From Myxococcota bacterium (GTDB taxonomy: Bacteria; Myxococcota; B64-G9): a stretch of 64,000 nt of DNA. The stretch spans positions 124,001-188,000 of the forward strand of contig JAKLGA010000015.1 of assembly GCA_022710975.1 (NCBI GenBank), given 5' to 3'. Position numbers and translations under genes: made by a program. Shown here piece by piece: positions 63,762 to 64,000 of the stretch (positions within the stretch are counted from its first letter, which is position 1; each line of letters starts with the position of its first letter). Below the pieces are notes generated by a model. The model ran no database searches, was not told the DNA's origin, and worked only from the letters and a program-made list of their open reading frames with translations.

Positions 63762-63791
63762 TTGCCTGTCCCGCGTGCGCTCTGGTAGAGT
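63762..63791 (+). promoter_or_regulatory. Predicted promoter of the last gene (leaderless layout)
   Basis: TTGCCT (63762-63767), 18-base spacer, TAGAGT (63786-63791) preceded by TGG; seven bases to ATG 63799; no Shine-Dalgarno. Its layout matches the promoter at 16965 base for base in spacing. Confidence 0.6.
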
Positions 63792-63798
63792 CTGGCCG

Positions 63799-64000
63799 AT
63801 GGTCCCCGGCTTCAACCACAACATCAAGCACAAGGGTCTGATCTTCCATATCCAGACCGAGGACTCGGGCACCCAGAACCCGCACATCATCACCCACCTG
63901 TTCGTGGGTGGGAACATCCTGGCCACCAAGAAGACCTCCTACGCCGACATCGTCCAGGCCGAGAACCTGCCGGAGATCGTGCGCGAGCTGATGCAGGAGC
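63799..64000 (+). CDS. Conserved hypothetical protein (3' partial)
   Basis: The window ends inside this gene after 67 codons: MVPGFNHNIKHKGLIFHIQT followed by EDSGTQNPHIITHLFVGGNI and LATKKTSYADIVQAENLPEI. I recall similar openings (NHNIKHKG...FHVQTEDSG...HIITHLF.GG.I) in Myxococcota/Deltaproteobacteria hypothetical proteins; no function is known to me. No signal peptide, so probably cytoplasmic. Confidence 0.72.
   Translation, partial: MVPGFNHNIKHKGLIFHIQTEDSGTQNPHIITHLFVGGNILATKKTSYADIVQAENLPEIVRELMQE

Overview
The window is about 64 kb of very GC-rich DNA (most third codon positions are G or C) from a Gram-negative bacterium. It carries a complete tolQ-tolR-tolA/tonB-tolB-pal envelope set, at least 14 predicted lipoproteins, and gene types common in Myxococcota and other former Deltaproteobacteria: CGxCGxxC cysteine-rich lipoproteins, an MJ0042-type zinc-ribbon/TPR protein and an FHA-GGDEF protein. 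I infer a Myxococcota-like organism; nothing here fixes the genus. I see no rRNA, tRNA or CRISPR array.

Layout, left to right. 1-3.5 kb: end of the shikimate pathway as a coupled cluster (a 5'-truncated AroE-AroK fusion, aroA, aroC). 3.5-4.1 kb: secreted thermonuclease-like protein. 4.1-7.2 kb (minus): a 1047-residue protein with a PHP-like motif set and a membrane region. 7.4-10.7 kb: a class V aminotransferase coupled to a POT-type transporter with a large insertion. 10.8-15.7 kb: flavodiiron protein, Sel1-repeat protein, NAD synthetase, RluA-type pseudouridine synthase. 15.9-20.2 kb: FHA-GGDEF cyclase, a tail-collar-like lipoprotein and two cysteine-rich lipoproteins, one ending in leucine-rich repeats. 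20.3-22.0 kb: adenosine deaminase and a small coiled-coil lipoprotein. 22.3-29.1 kb: three tandem SurA/parvulin-type chaperone genes, then pdxA and uvrA.

29.16-31.5 kb is a clear composition island of much lower GC. It holds two lipoprotein genes of unknown family that look like distant paralogues, with a 17-codon lipoprotein signal-peptide stub between them. It is the best candidate here for undescribed biology. 31.6-33.2 kb: GT-C-like membrane protein. 33.2-40.3 kb (minus): grpE-dnaK-dnaJ followed by an LpoA-like TPR/periplasmic-binding lipoprotein, a site-2 protease and a zinc-ribbon membrane protein. 40.5-47.3 kb: cNMP-binding regulator, giant zinc-ribbon/GYF-like/TPR protein, serS, DUF192 protein and a quinone-oxidoreductase-like enzyme. 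47.3-53.1 kb: a glycan locus of three lipoproteins (GH31, beta-propeller-like, alpha/alpha-barrel glycosidase-like). 53.1-58.2 kb: ATP-grasp acyl-CoA synthetase subunit and the tol-pal genes.

58.4-64 kb is more accessory: an Ig-repeat lipoprotein with EF-hand-like loops, a truncated REP-type transposase, an orphan pilP, a small cysteine-rich lipoprotein, a DUF4143-type ATPase behind a 48-bp dyad, a decapitated outer-membrane barrel gene and the start of a conserved gene that runs off the end.

Across the window many promoters have an 18-bp spacer. Four genes (3547, 17002, 53105, 63799) have a -10 box only 6-7 bases before the start codon and no Shine-Dalgarno, which predicts leaderless mRNAs.
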